A stretch of 64,000 bases of DNA from Hymenobacter elongatus (GTDB taxonomy: Bacteria; Bacteroidota; Bacteroidia; Cytophagales; Hymenobacteraceae). The stretch covers positions 62,001 through 126,000 of the forward strand of contig NZ_SRLD01000004.1 of assembly GCF_004745955.1 (NCBI RefSeq), written 5' to 3'. Shown here piece after piece: positions 1 to 8,455 of this stretch (its first letter is position 1; every line of letters begins with the position of its first letter). The notes under the pieces were generated by a model. That model ran no database searches and was not told where the DNA came from. It worked only from the letters and a program-made list of their open reading frames with translations. Position numbers and translations under genes: made by a program.

Positions 1-1032
1 AAGGCCTTCCTGGCCAGCTACGACGGTCAGGGCACGGTGCGCTGGGCAAAACTCTGGGATGCTCCCGCCGGCAGCTTCGCCGCCAGTGCGGGGCGCGCCA
101 CCTGCGTAGATGGAGCCGGCAACTGCTACGTGAGTGGCAATTTCTCCACGACCTTAACCATAGACGGCACCACCCTACAGCCCGCCAACTCCGAGAGCAA
201 CCTATTTCTGGTTCGCTTTGATACGCGCCAGGGCCAGCTGCGGTGGGCCAAAGCCCCCGGTGGCTATGGTGATGGAAAAGCGCTGGCCACCGATGCCGCC
301 GGCAAAGTGTATGTAGCCGATAGCTTCAGCGGCACGGCTTCCTTCGGCGCTACCACCCTCACCAGCGCCGGCAGCGCCGACGTTTTTGTGGCACGCTACA
401 ACACCCAGGGCCAGAGCGAATGGGCCACCGCTATGGGCGGCCCCAACTATGATTTCCCCACCGATATAGCCGTCGACCAGGCAGCGGGGCAGGCTTACGT
501 TACCGGCTCGCAAGGCATTACCTCCGCCAACCAAACTTTCATTACCCAGCTGCAGGCTACGGGCCAAATAGTCCGCACGACGCTGGTGGGTGGCCCCGGC
601 ACCAGCACGGGCAGCTGCCTGGCGCTGGATAGCCGCAATACCGTGTACACGGCTGGCATAGCCACCGGTAGCTGCCAGTTTGGGCCGCACGCTACTTCCG
701 GCACCAGCACGGCCAGCTACTTAGGACGCTTTGGCCTGACCAGTCCGTCGGCCGCACGCCCGGAAAGCCCGGTCTTGGCCCTGGAAGCGAGTGTATTCCC
801 CAACCCGGTTGAGGACCGGTTTACGCTCCGGGTGCAGGCTCCCGATGCCGGTCAGCCCATGCAGGCTACGCTGTACAATAAGCACGGGCGCATAGTAGCG
901 CGGCAAACGCTACAGAGTGCTGCAGGCAGCGCCGAAACCGTATTCGATACCTCCGGCCTGCCCAGCGGCCTTTATGTTCTGAATCTGGAGCACAACCAGA
1001 AGATAACCACTCAGCTGGTCACGGTCCGGTAG
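1..1032 (+). CDS. Secreted beta-propeller protein with T9SS type A sorting domain (5' partial)
   Basis: The reading frame is open from the first base, so the N-terminus lies outside the window. The visible part carries repeated blades of the SBBP/beta-propeller kind, with recurring VYVADSF, AYVTGS and VYTAG strands each followed by a glycine-rich turn. The last 80 or so residues have the features of a type IX secretion C-terminal domain: a VFPNPVEDRF entry motif, then a GLYVLNL strand and a basic end (TTQLVTVR). The protein is therefore probably exported to the cell surface or medium and processed by the T9SS. Ligand or enzyme activity cannot be told. The next gene is convergent and a perfect inverted repeat separates them. 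Confidence 0.85.
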   Translation, partial: KAFLASYDGQGTVRWAKLWDAPAGSFAASAGRATCVDGAGNCYVSGNFSTTLTIDGTTLQPANSESNLFLVRFDTRQGQLRWAKAPGGYGDGKALATDAAGKVYVADSFSGTASFGATTLTSAGSADVFVARYNTQGQSEWATAMGGPNYDFPTDIAVDQAAGQAYVTGSQGITSANQTFITQLQATGQIVRTTLVGGPGTSTGSCLALDSRNTVYTAGIATGSCQFGPHATSGTSTASYLGRFGLTSPSAARPESPVLALEASVFPNPVEDRFTLRVQAPDAGQPMQATLYNKHGRIVARQTLQSAAGSAETVFDTSGLPSGLYVLNLEHNQKITTQLVTVR

Positions 1033-1047
1033 CGGCGCTGGCTATTC

Positions 1048-1115
1048 AACGCATCTTGCCCGTAACAACCGGCTCCACCGTGTGGTGGGGACGGTTGTTA
1101 CGGGCAAGATGCGTT
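1048..1115. repeat. Perfect 23-bp inverted repeat between convergent genes
   Basis: Arms 1048-1070 and 1093-1115 are exact reverse complements, and the 22-base loop contains a smaller CCACC/GGTGG pair. There is no T-run on either side, so it is not a textbook intrinsic terminator, though its place between two convergent genes suits a termination or mRNA-end role. Confidence 0.75.
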
Positions 1116-1136
1116 TACGTGTACCGACGGGGCGCT

Positions 1137-1883
1137 TCAGAACCAGAGTATGATGACCAGTGCCACCACGGCCAGCAGCGTAGCGGCTACGGCGGTATTG
1201 ACGCGCATTTCGGGGGAGCGGCCGGGCAGCACCCCCAGCACAGCCACGACGAGCAAGGCCAACGGCAGCCACACGAAAGAGCCGTAAATATTGCCGCCGT
1301 AGGGTTTGAACCCAGCGGGCTCACCAGCCGGGCGGGCATCAGCGCTTACGCGGCGCACGATGCCCAGCACCGCTGTTCGCTGCACCGTCAGCCGCGCGCC
1401 TTTCCGGACGCGGTGCCCCAGGCGGCTCGGCACCCGAAACGCGGTGCGGGGCGTCGTCACATCGTAGGCCATCTGTGGGTTGGAAGCCGAAGCAGAAACG
1501 GACACAACCTGCCGGCTCATAACCACCTCATCAGCGTAGCTCCGGAGCGGCAGTGCCCAGTCGAGGGCCAGCAGCAGGCACAGCCCCACCAGCAGGCCAT
1601 TGAGCCAGCGGGCCGCCGGCGCATAGCGCGCCATCATAAGAGCCGTGGCATCGGGGCGCGGCGCGGGGCTGGGCGGCTCCTGGGCCAGCAGCACATCGTA
1701 GGCTAAGCGCCGCAAAGGATTACCCAGAATTTCGTAGCCGGTATGCACTTCCTGTAGTCGGGTCTGCATCGCCGGATCGACCGTGCGGCGGCTCAGGCGG
1801 GCTTTTTGCCGCTGGTACGCCTGCTCTATCTCGGCCGGAGTGGCGGTAACGGCTACGCCCAGAAGACGGTAATAATCCTGCAT
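1137..1883 (-). CDS. Membrane-anchored J-domain-like protein without HPD
   Basis: Residues 1-65 resemble a DnaJ J-domain: DYYRLLGV at the start, a helix with AEIEQAYQRQKARLS, and GYEILGNPLRRLAYD in helix III. The HPD tripeptide needed to stimulate Hsp70 ATPase is absent: the loop reads RRTVDPAMQ. The rest has three hydrophobic segments, near residues 92-112, 204-224 and 228-247, with a polar domain of about 90 residues between the first two. It is likely an inner-membrane protein whose J-like domain is structural or binds a partner without Hsp70 activation. Start chosen at the ATG that opens the J-domain. Function unknown. Confidence 0.75.
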   Translation of the reverse strand: MQDYYRLLGVAVTATPAEIEQAYQRQKARLSRRTVDPAMQTRLQEVHTGYEILGNPLRRLAYDVLLAQEPPSPAPRPDATALMMARYAPAARWLNGLLVGLCLLLALDWALPLRSYADEVVMSRQVVSVSASASNPQMAYDVTTPRTAFRVPSRLGHRVRKGARLTVQRTAVLGIVRRVSADARPAGEPAGFKPYGGNIYGSFVWLPLALLVVAVLGVLPGRSPEMRVNTAVAATLLAVVALVIILWF

Positions 1884-1909
1884 CGGCGTGTTCGTTCGGC
1901 CAAAGGCTT

Positions 1910-2083
1910 AAAGCGTGTTTGGGAATTTAAAAAAACGCCGATTCCGTCATGCTCATCTGGCGTCCGCGCAGCCGAAGCATCTCTACCACCAAAGTAACCT
2001 GATTGCCGTTGCGGTAGAGATGCTTCGACTGCGCGGACGCCAGATGAGCATGACACGAAAGGCAAAACTCCAAACACACTCTT
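1910..2083. repeat. Dispersed palindromic element, full copy (GTCATGCT family)
   Basis: Inner arms 1946-1987 and 2013-2054 (42 bp each) are reverse complements with one mismatch. Outer arms AAGCGTGTTTGG near 1911 and CCAAACACACTCTT at 2070-2083 also pair. The inner core shares GTCATGCT, ATCTGGCGTCCGC and GAAGCATCTCTACC with other copies in this window. No coding capacity. Confidence 0.85.
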
Positions 2084-2121
2084 AAAGTAACGAACACGGG
2101 CCGGATAGCCCGGTACATTAT

Positions 2122-2397
2122 TTAGAGTCCCGCGTACTCAAATATACACGGCAATGGTTTGCGGGCGGGTACTGGTTGGCGCGGGGCCTGTGGCCGATTC
2201 TTATTTTCTGAGACCTGGCGCGGGGTATCTGCCGTTGCCAGGGTGGCGTCGCCAACCGGGGTAATGCAGGTTCCGGCCGCCGCACTACAGCGCGTACAAG
2301 TCCGGAGCATCGGCCACGGGCCCCACAGGCGCGCAAGAACTACCAGCACTACTCCCAGCGCGAAAACCCAGCGGAAAATAGTAGTATGGATGCGCAT
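2122..2397 (-). CDS. Small hypothetical membrane or exported protein
   Basis: A 91-residue frame starting at the ATG at 2397, where an N-terminal hydrophobic stretch (RWVFALGVVLVVLARLW) begins after a short basic start, as in a signal anchor. Four cysteines follow in two pairs (RTCTRC, then GTC and a late PCIF). The region after residue 50 is proline- and charge-rich. No family recognised. A competing frame lies on the plus strand, and GC-rich DNA gives many chance frames, so this is a tentative gene, supported mainly by the positively charged hydrophobic N-terminus. Confidence 0.4.
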   Translation of the reverse strand: MRIHTTIFRWVFALGVVLVVLARLWGPWPMLRTCTRCSAAAGTCITPVGDATLATADTPRQVSENKNRPQAPRQPVPARKPLPCIFEYAGL

Positions 2398-2612
2398 CGA
2401 TAGCCCCAGGGAAGATAGTGGAGCAAGTGGCCCACTGCCCCACGCCTGCTGGTATCCTAAAGAGAAGCAAAGGGTCGTCGCCGTGCCACTTCTTTTGCTC
2501 AACTGCCCTTCCCGCTATGTAAATGCTCCTGTTTTCTATCTGGCTTATTCACCTGTGTACTTCCGTCGACAGCCAACGATGGGTAGCAACAGGGCTTTTG
2601 CGTTAGGCCGCT

Positions 2613-2999
2613 TCAAAACATAGTATTGTCGTTGGCGGCATGCTGGGCTATGGGTTGCAGCACGTCCCAGTGCTCCACTATTTTGCCGGCTTCGTCGAAG
2701 CGAAAGATGTCGATACCAGCGTAGTCCTGGTCGCCGGGCCAGTGCTGATGGCAGTGCAGCACCACGTATTCGCCCTCGGCCACCACGCGCTTCACCTCGA
2801 CCCGCTTGCCCGGATATTCCCGGGCCATGCGTTCGAAATAAGCAATGAACCCCGCTTTACCGTCGGCTACGTGCGGGTTGTGCTGCCGATACCCGGAACC
2901 AACGTAGTGGGCTACGGCCTGCGCGGGCTGGTTCTGGTTGAACATCAGGTCGTAGAAAGCAACGGCGCTCTGCTTGTTCTGGGCTGGAGTAGCGGGCAT
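2613..2999 (-). CDS. SnoaL-like / NTF2-like fold protein
   Basis: A 128-residue protein of the SnoaL-like polyketide cyclase/NTF2 superfamily. Typical features are [11 protein letters not shown] in the first helix, [15 protein letters not shown], a central [15 protein letters not shown] strand pair and the closing [20 protein letters not shown]. This subgroup is usually annotated as predicted SnoaL-like aldol condensation-catalysing enzyme, but the fold is used for many reactions and binding roles and the substrate cannot be named. The frame extends much further upstream; the start at 2999 was chosen because homology begins right after it and the upstream part overlaps the hydrolase gene. It lies 50 bp downstream of that gene on the same strand. 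Confidence 0.85.
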   Translation of the reverse strand: MPATPAQNKQSAVAFYDLMFNQNQPAQAVAHYVGSGYRQHNPHVADGKAGFIAYFERMAREYPGKRVEVKRVVAEGEYVVLHCHQHWPGDQDYAGIDIFRFDEAGKIVEHWDVLQPIAQHAANDNTMF

Positions 3000-3049
3000 G
3001 GGCGTAGTGAATGAAGAGGATTGGAAACACGAAAAACCACGCGCCGGAT

Positions 3050-4015
3050 TTACTTTACACCGGGTAGCACGGTCTGGAGCCACTGAAACAGCTGCTGATA
3101 CACCTGAACCCGCACGGCCGGCCGCGACAACACCAAATCGTGCATGCCGCCCGCCACGGCCTGCACCGTGACGTGCGACCCGAGCCCGGGGCTGAGCTGA
3201 CGAATATGGCGCACGTTCAGCACCCCGTCGGCCTCGAAATACTGGTCGCTCCAGCCGGGCTGGCTCACGGTTTTGTCCGAGTGCAGTACCAAAACGGGCT
3301 GCGCAATGCCTAGGCCACGCGCCACGCGCCGGTGCCCGGCATGAATGGCCCGCAGCCAGCCGATAGTCACCGGAAATACTTCTATCGGTTTCCAGGGCAA
3401 ATGATAGTCCCACTCGCCCCGGTAGCGCTGGTGCAGGCTCTCGCCGTACTGCGTGGGCAGGTTGGCCGGAAGCTTCAGATTGGGCACAAACCGGCCCAGC
3501 CGCGCCGCCACCGGAATACCCACGGTGCGGTTGAGCCAACTCTGGTGCATAGCCAGAAACGGGCTGTTCAGAAACAGGGCCGCAATATGGTGACGCTGCT
3601 TGCCTTCGTCGGCATAAAGCGCCACGATAAGCCCGCCCGTAGAGTGGCCGCTCAGCACGATGGTGTCGTGGCCCTCCGAGCGCACGATGGTCAGGGCCGC
3701 GTCGAGGTCGGCGAAGTATTCGCGCAGGTCGCGCACGTTGTTGGCCGCCTGGTGGGGTAGCCAGGAGCGGCCATATTTGCGCAGATCGAGGGCATAGAAG
3801 CGGTAGCCGTGCCGCTGGTACTCGGCGGCCATGTCACGCTGAAAGAAATAGTCGCTGAAGCCATGCACATACAGCACGGCTCTCGTGCCGGGCAGCGGCT
3901 GGCGGGCCCGGACGAGCGTGCACACGACGGGCCCCTCGTAATCAGCGGGCTGCGGTATGATGTGCTGCTCAAAGTCGGGACCGAGCACGTCGGCCTGGTA
4001 ACTGGATTCAGCCAT
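3050..4015 (-). CDS. Alpha/beta hydrolase (serine lysophospholipase-like)
   Basis: A 321-residue alpha/beta hydrolase of the Hydrolase_4/lysophospholipase type. The oxyanion strand is [13 protein letters not shown], the nucleophile elbow is SGHSTGG, and the likely acid and base are in VLHSDKTV and GGMHDLVLS near the C-terminus. There is no signal peptide, so it probably acts in the cytoplasm on an ester, perhaps a monoacylglycerol or lysophospholipid; that substrate is a family-level guess. The start at 4015 (MAESSYQ) is preferred over the ATG 51 bases upstream, because the upstream residues show no conservation-like pattern. It is followed on the same strand by the SnoaL-like gene. Confidence 0.88.
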   Translation of the reverse strand: MAESSYQADVLGPDFEQHIIPQPADYEGPVVCTLVRARQPLPGTRAVLYVHGFSDYFFQRDMAAEYQRHGYRFYALDLRKYGRSWLPHQAANNVRDLREYFADLDAALTIVRSEGHDTIVLSGHSTGGLIVALYADEGKQRHHIAALFLNSPFLAMHQSWLNRTVGIPVAARLGRFVPNLKLPANLPTQYGESLHQRYRGEWDYHLPWKPIEVFPVTIGWLRAIHAGHRRVARGLGIAQPVLVLHSDKTVSQPGWSDQYFEADGVLNVRHIRQLSPGLGSHVTVQAVAGGMHDLVLSRPAVRVQVYQQLFQWLQTVLPGVK

Positions 4016-4257
4016 GATAAGCCGGTGAGGTGATGAATAGGTGACAGAACGGTAAGCAGGAAGCAAAACCGATTTGATAATCAGTTTTTTAGCCGATTGG
4101 AGCCACCAAACTAAGGCAACCTTGCGCAGCTCACGCGTAAAAAACGCGGCTCAACTTTCTTCTATATAGCATACTAGCCATTGTTGCTATACCGTTCTTT
4201 GCGGTAGCTCAGCTACCCCGCTGGGTATTTATACGGCTTTTGCCGGGCCTTTGCCTC

Positions 4258-5001
4258 ATGCGAACCTTTTTACTGGCCATCAGCCTGCTGGCGCTGGTGG
4301 CGGCGTGCCCGCCTACGCCGAATCCGGCTTTACGGGAATATCAGCTTACGTATCCGCGGGTGCGCCTGGCCTACGCCCACAAGTGGCCCCGGCTCCGCAC
4401 GCTGCTGCACAGTCGCGGCATCGATCCGGCACGCCTGGAAGTGTTTTTTCGGGCTTTTAAAGTGGGCCGACGCCTCGAAGCCTGGGGCCGCAACCAGGGC
4501 GACTCCACTTTCCGGCTGCTGCGCACCTATCACATTGCCGGCACCTCCGGCGGCCTGGGTCCCAAGCGCCACGCCGGCGACAACCAAGTACCCGAAGGCT
4601 TCTACCACATCGACCGGTTCAATCCCATCAGCACCTACTACATGTCGCTCGGCCTGGATTACCCCAACGCCTCCGACCGGGCGCTGGGCGGCAACGACCC
4701 CGGCAACCACATTTTCGTGCACGGCTCCAACGTCACCGTCGGCTGCCTGCCCATCACCGACGACAGTATTCAGGAAGTATACCTGCTGGCGCTGGAGGCC
4801 CGCAGCGCCGGGCAGCTGGATATGCAGATGCATATTTTCCCCTTCGAACTGAACGCCCAAAACATGGAGCGCTACCGGCAAAACGTGAACTACGCGTTCT
4901 GGCAAAGCCTGCAGCCCGCTTATGCGCATTTTGATGAGCAGCTACGCCTGCCCGTGGTGACCGTGCAGCCGACGGGGCGCTACCTTATGCAGCAGCCGTA
5001 A
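4258..5001 (+). CDS. L,D-transpeptidase (YkuD-like) lipoprotein
   Basis: A 247-residue protein with a lipoprotein signal peptide (LLALVAAC, lipid cysteine near residue 17). Around residues 151-166 it has the YkuD signature: IFVHG, then VGCLPI, giving the catalytic His near 155 and Cys near 163. These enzymes form or remodel 3-3 peptidoglycan cross-links or attach proteins to peptidoglycan. The family branch resembles the murein L,D-transpeptidase/YafK type, with EGFYHIDRFNP and GGNDPGNHIF before the active site. It would act in the periplasm from a lipid anchor. The start at 4258 was chosen over the ATG 18 bases upstream because it gives a compact signal peptide. Confidence 0.85.
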   Translation: MRTFLLAISLLALVAACPPTPNPALREYQLTYPRVRLAYAHKWPRLRTLLHSRGIDPARLEVFFRAFKVGRRLEAWGRNQGDSTFRLLRTYHIAGTSGGLGPKRHAGDNQVPEGFYHIDRFNPISTYYMSLGLDYPNASDRALGGNDPGNHIFVHGSNVTVGCLPITDDSIQEVYLLALEARSAGQLDMQMHIFPFELNAQNMERYRQNVNYAFWQSLQPAYAHFDEQLRLPVVTVQPTGRYLMQQP

Positions 5002-5107
5002 CCCGGTTCCAGTAGTTGAGGTATGTAATCGAGTCATTGCCGCACGGCTAGAGTCCTACCGCTGCGTGCCTAGCTGAAATACGCACCGTCAGCATTCTCA
5101 TACCCTC

Positions 5108-5644
5108 GTGACAACTTCAGCGGCAGCCTTGCGCGAATCGGCAGTACTAGTGCCCGTGTACCGGGATGCCCTGGGTGAGTTGCAGCTGGTACTGGTGCGG
5201 CGTGGTGAGTGGGGCGTACATGGCGGGCAGCTGGCTTTTCCGGGTGGCAAGCGCGACCCGGAAGATGCCTCTCTGCTGGCTACCGCGCTGCGCGAAACGC
5301 AGGAGGAGGTAGGCCTGGAGCCGGCCGATATAGCCTTGCTCACGACGCTACCCGAAATCCGGACGTTCACGACGGGCTACCACATTGCGCCGTTTCTGGC
5401 TCGCGTGCGGCGGCCGGCGGTGTGGTGGTATCAGGAGCCGGAAATTGCGGAAGTACTCGAAATCAGCCTGCGCACCCTGGCCGACCCCGCCACCCACGCC
5501 CGGGAGTGGTGGCAGCTGCCCGGCTGGCCCCAGCCCGAGCTTATTGATTTTTACCGTGTCGGCCAATACCAGCTGTGGGGCGCCAGCTACCGCATTATCC
5601 GGCCGCTGGTGGCCCGGCTGCTGGCGGGTGAGTGGGAAATATAG
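5108..5644 (+). CDS. Nudix hydrolase, CoA pyrophosphatase type
   Basis: A 178-residue Nudix protein with a GTG start. The block GEWGVHGGQLAFPGGK followed by the Nudix helix (ALRETQEEVGLE, about residues 46-71) matches the CoA-specific subfamily (NUDT7/YeaB, UPF0035), where the sequence just before the Nudix box recognises coenzyme A. The expected reaction is Mg-dependent cleavage of CoA or acyl-CoA to 3',5'-ADP and 4'-phosphopantetheine. Length is normal for the family. No ATG start is available upstream without running into non-coding sequence. Confidence 0.88.
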   Translation: MTTSAAALRESAVLVPVYRDALGELQLVLVRRGEWGVHGGQLAFPGGKRDPEDASLLATALRETQEEVGLEPADIALLTTLPEIRTFTTGYHIAPFLARVRRPAVWWYQEPEIAEVLEISLRTLADPATHAREWWQLPGWPQPELIDFYRVGQYQLWGASYRIIRPLVARLLAGEWEI

Positions 5645-5751
5645 CTACGGCGTAAGTCGGCCCCCTACGCCAAGGGCAGGTATTTTATCCAGTACATTAG
5701 CGCTATATCCTTCGCCCCGGCCCGGGGCTGCACCATCCTAGTCGCCGATTT

Positions 5752-6780
5752 ATGACCGCCAGAGCCTTGCCCAACCGAAAACCCCTGCTGGCTTTTGTAG
5801 CGCTTACACTACTGGTTATTCTGACAGAGCGCCTCATCACGCAGCTACAGCAGTTTGCGTCCACGCCGGCGCTTTCGCTAGCCGTGACGATAGATCTGGT
5901 GGTGGGGATTCCGGGGCTGTATTATCTGTTTATTGTTCGAAAGTACCGCATTAGCCCACTGACGCTGACCGGCGTATTCGCGCTGGCGGTGCTGGTGGCC
6001 GCCTGGGTTTTGCCGCCCGGGCATCAGTATTATCTGGCGTGGGTGCAGCAGGCGTGGATGCTGGCCGAGCCGCTCCTGGCGCTGCTTGTTCTCTACCGGC
6101 TGCGACGCTTTGTCGGAGCCTACCGGCAGGCCCGCCAGCAGCAGCAGAATCTGGAGCTTGCGCTGGAAGCGGGTTTTCGAGCCGTATTTGGCAATCCGAT
6201 GCGAATAGCAGTGAGCGAAATTATGCTGCTGCGCTACGGATTGTTTTTCTGGCTTCGGAACACTGAAGTGAGCACCGGGCAGCGCTTCACCCTGCACCGC
6301 GACTCGGCTTGCGTCGCTATTCTGGCTACGCTGCTGCTGACGTCCGTGGTAGAAATGCTGGCCGTGCATTTCCTGGTGGTGCGTTGGAGTACCACGGCCG
6401 CGGGCGTAGTATTGTTTCTAGGTGTCTACAGCTTCGTCTTCTTGGTCGGGCACCTGGCCGCCTTGGTGCAGCGCGCCGTGCTGCTGGAAGACGACCTGCT
6501 CCGTATCCGGGTTGGCCTCGTCTGGTCGTTCTCCGTCCCGCTGGCGGCCATCGGCACCGGGCAGCTCCTCCACGACTCGGCAGTGCTGCCTACCGGTACC
6601 CTGAACCTGGCCAAGACGCTGGTAACGCCACCCAATATTTTGCTTACCTGCCCCGAGCCCATCGAGGCCACGGGCATTTACGGGCTGCGAAAAAAAACGT
6701 ACCTGCTGGCGCTGTACGTCGACAACCCCCAGGATTTTCTGCAAAACCTACCGTTGAAAGCGCCCATTGCGGCCGGCTGA
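5752..6780 (+). CDS. Polytopic membrane protein of unknown function
   Basis: A 342-residue protein with about seven hydrophobic segments: near residues 10-30, 42-62, 66-88, 95-118, 182-205, 210-235 and 245-265. A polar, arginine- and glutamine-rich loop (YRQARQQQQ) lies around residue 125. The C-terminal 60 residues look soluble. I do not recognise the family. It follows the Nudix gene by 107 bp on the same strand, but nothing shows that they are cotranscribed. Confidence 0.75.
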   Translation: MTARALPNRKPLLAFVALTLLVILTERLITQLQQFASTPALSLAVTIDLVVGIPGLYYLFIVRKYRISPLTLTGVFALAVLVAAWVLPPGHQYYLAWVQQAWMLAEPLLALLVLYRLRRFVGAYRQARQQQQNLELALEAGFRAVFGNPMRIAVSEIMLLRYGLFFWLRNTEVSTGQRFTLHRDSACVAILATLLLTSVVEMLAVHFLVVRWSTTAAGVVLFLGVYSFVFLVGHLAALVQRAVLLEDDLLRIRVGLVWSFSVPLAAIGTGQLLHDSAVLPTGTLNLAKTLVTPPNILLTCPEPIEATGIYGLRKKTYLLALYVDNPQDFLQNLPLKAPIAAG

Positions 6781-6828
6781 AATGCTCCTCCGCCTGCCTG
6801 TCGGCTACTCTGCTACTGCTGCGCGAAG

Positions 6829-6856
6829 TTTGGCACGGATTTCAATTCTTACTTTG
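6829..6856 (+). promoter_or_regulatory. Possible Bacteroidota-type promoter for the 6904 gene
   Basis: TTTG at 6829-6832 is followed 17 bases later by TACTTTG (6850-6856), one base short of the TANNTTTG form. The start codon is 47 bases downstream. Weak match, so tentative. Confidence 0.35.
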
Positions 6857-6903
6857 CCGCTCCGCAGCAGGCAACCGCTTGTCAGCGCAGAGCCCGAACA
6901 CCT

Positions 6904-8007
6904 ATGAAACGTCTTTCCTTTGTTCTTCTTCTCGTAGCCACTCTGGCCGTGCCCGCCCGTGTATATGCCCAGGCCGAGCAGTCTATCTGGTATTTTGGCG
7001 GGCAAGCCGGCCTGCGCTTTTCCGGTACCGCCGCGCCCACTCCCCTACTCGACGGCAAACTGAGTACCTACGAAGGCTCTGCCGTGGCCACCAATCAGCA
7101 GGGCCAACTGCTGTTTTACACCAACGGAGAGCTGGTCTACAACCGCAAGCACGAAGTGATGCTCAATGGCAAAGGCCTGATGGGCAGCAAATCTAGCAGC
7201 CAGAGCGCCCTCATCGTGCCCGACCCCGGCAGCGGCAACGTGTTCTACATCTTCACTGCCGCGCCTCAGGGCACCGGCAACGGCATGCGCTACTCCGTGG
7301 TGGACATGACGCGCGAGGGCGGCTTTGGCGACGTGCCCCGAGCTAACATGCTGCTCATCACGCCCGTGGCCGAAAAGCTGGCCGCCGTACGCCACAAGAA
7401 CGGACGCGACATTTGGGTGGTGGGGCACCGCTGGAACTCCAACGCCTTCGTGACCTACCTCGTGACGGCCGACGGAGTCATCACCAAACCTATTCTGAGC
7501 AACGTGGGCAGCATGAACGCCGGCCCCGGCCGCAATGCCATCGGCTGCATCAAGTTCTCGCCCGATGGCAGCAAGCTCGCCACTTCCCTGTGGCGCGAAA
7601 GCAATAAGTTCGAGGTATTCGACTTCGACAACACGACCGGCAAAGTCAGTAACCCCAAGCAGTTTGGCACTTACGAAGAAGCCTACGGCGTGGAATTTTC
7701 GCCCGATGGCTCAAAACTGTACGGCACCTGCAATGGCAAAGGTGGCGGTCAGGCCGAGGTGTGGCAGTTTGACCTGCGCACCAAAAGCAAGGACAACGCC
7801 GTGAAAATAGGCACTTCGGCCAACCGCAAAATTGGCTCGCTCCAGCTGGGCCCCGACGGCAAAATATACGTGGCCCGCGAAGACAACCCTTTCTTGGGCG
7901 TTATTAAAGACCCGAACGCCGCCGGCAAAGCCAGTGGCTACGTTGACGACGGCCTCAAGCTGGGCGGCCGCCGCAGCAAGCTGGGACTGCCTATTTTCGT
8001 GCGCTAA
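6904..8007 (+). CDS. Secreted WD40-like beta-propeller protein
   Basis: A 367-residue protein with a signal peptide (about residues 1-22, ending VYAQ). The opening SIWYFGGQAGLRF is typical of the propeller domain found at the N-terminus of many gliding-motility or T9SS cargo proteins of Bacteroidota. Several blades are visible through repeated GCIKFSPDGSKLA and YGVEFSPDGSKLYG strands and the final IGSLQLGPDGKIYVA. Unlike most relatives it ends right after the propeller at LPIFVR and has no clear T9SS sorting domain, so it is likely periplasmic or exported another way. Binding partner unknown. Confidence 0.82.
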   Translation: MKRLSFVLLLVATLAVPARVYAQAEQSIWYFGGQAGLRFSGTAAPTPLLDGKLSTYEGSAVATNQQGQLLFYTNGELVYNRKHEVMLNGKGLMGSKSSSQSALIVPDPGSGNVFYIFTAAPQGTGNGMRYSVVDMTREGGFGDVPRANMLLITPVAEKLAAVRHKNGRDIWVVGHRWNSNAFVTYLVTADGVITKPILSNVGSMNAGPGRNAIGCIKFSPDGSKLATSLWRESNKFEVFDFDNTTGKVSNPKQFGTYEEAYGVEFSPDGSKLYGTCNGKGGGQAEVWQFDLRTKSKDNAVKIGTSANRKIGSLQLGPDGKIYVAREDNPFLGVIKDPNAAGKASGYVDDGLKLGGRRSKLGLPIFVR

Positions 8008-8057
8008 AGCCGGCTACCGCAGTTCCCTGATTTGTATAGGCCTGTCAGTTGCGTGCA

Positions 8058-8077
8058 GAGACGCCTACTTGCGTCTC
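8058..8077. repeat. Small GAGACGC hairpin related to the MITE stem
   Basis: GAGACGC and GCGTCTC pair around a six-base loop. The stem resembles the GAGACGCG...CGCGTCTC hairpin inside the two 145-bp elements at 26.9 and 29.4 kb and is likewise followed by CGTCG, so it may be a decayed or related unit. Confidence 0.5.
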
Positions 8078-8088
8078 CGTCGTTGCTA

Positions 8089-8174
8089 AGAGCGTGTTTG
8101 GGGGTTTGATTTTTGTGTCATGCCTGATCTGGCATGACACAAACGGGTTTTTCACCAATTCCCAAACACGCTCT
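8089..8174. repeat. Dispersed palindromic element, short form
   Basis: Outer arms AGAGCGTGTTTGGG (8089-8102) and CCCAAACACGCTCT (8161-8174) are perfect complements. Inside, TTGTGTCATGCC and GGCATGACACAA form a second hairpin. Outer arms match those of the copy at 1.9 kb; the inner core is shorter. Confidence 0.85.
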
Positions 8175-8455
8175 AATAGTGCGCGAGCTACCGCATTTGG
8201 GCCACTCAACGAGAAACGCACGCAGACGGCTCTACCTCCATACCCGGTTCCCGAATTTGCCGTAGGAATTTGAAACGCCAAATTCCTGCCGCGCTTGTTA
8301 CGGCACTCAGCATGTATTTTCTCAAGTCTCCACAGTTGCTTTCGGCTACGAGATACCCCCTTTTATTCCCGCTTGCTCCCCGATACGTGTAGGCAATTGT
8401 TGGGGCTAGGCGTAATATTGCGGCGTTCCGTTTTCTCCCACCAAACCTTTTCCCC

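Larger units (their letters stand above)
8008..8455. other. 448-bp intergenic region with two palindromes
   Basis: Holds a small hairpin (8058-8077) and a dispersed palindromic element (8089-8174). The remaining 280 bases upstream of the GTPase gene show no gene, riboswitch or clear promoter that I can recognise. Confidence 0.6.

Noticed and set aside
2159..2623. 154-codon plus-strand frame
   Set aside because: Overlaps the small minus-strand gene and the end of the SnoaL-like gene; no domain or signal pattern.
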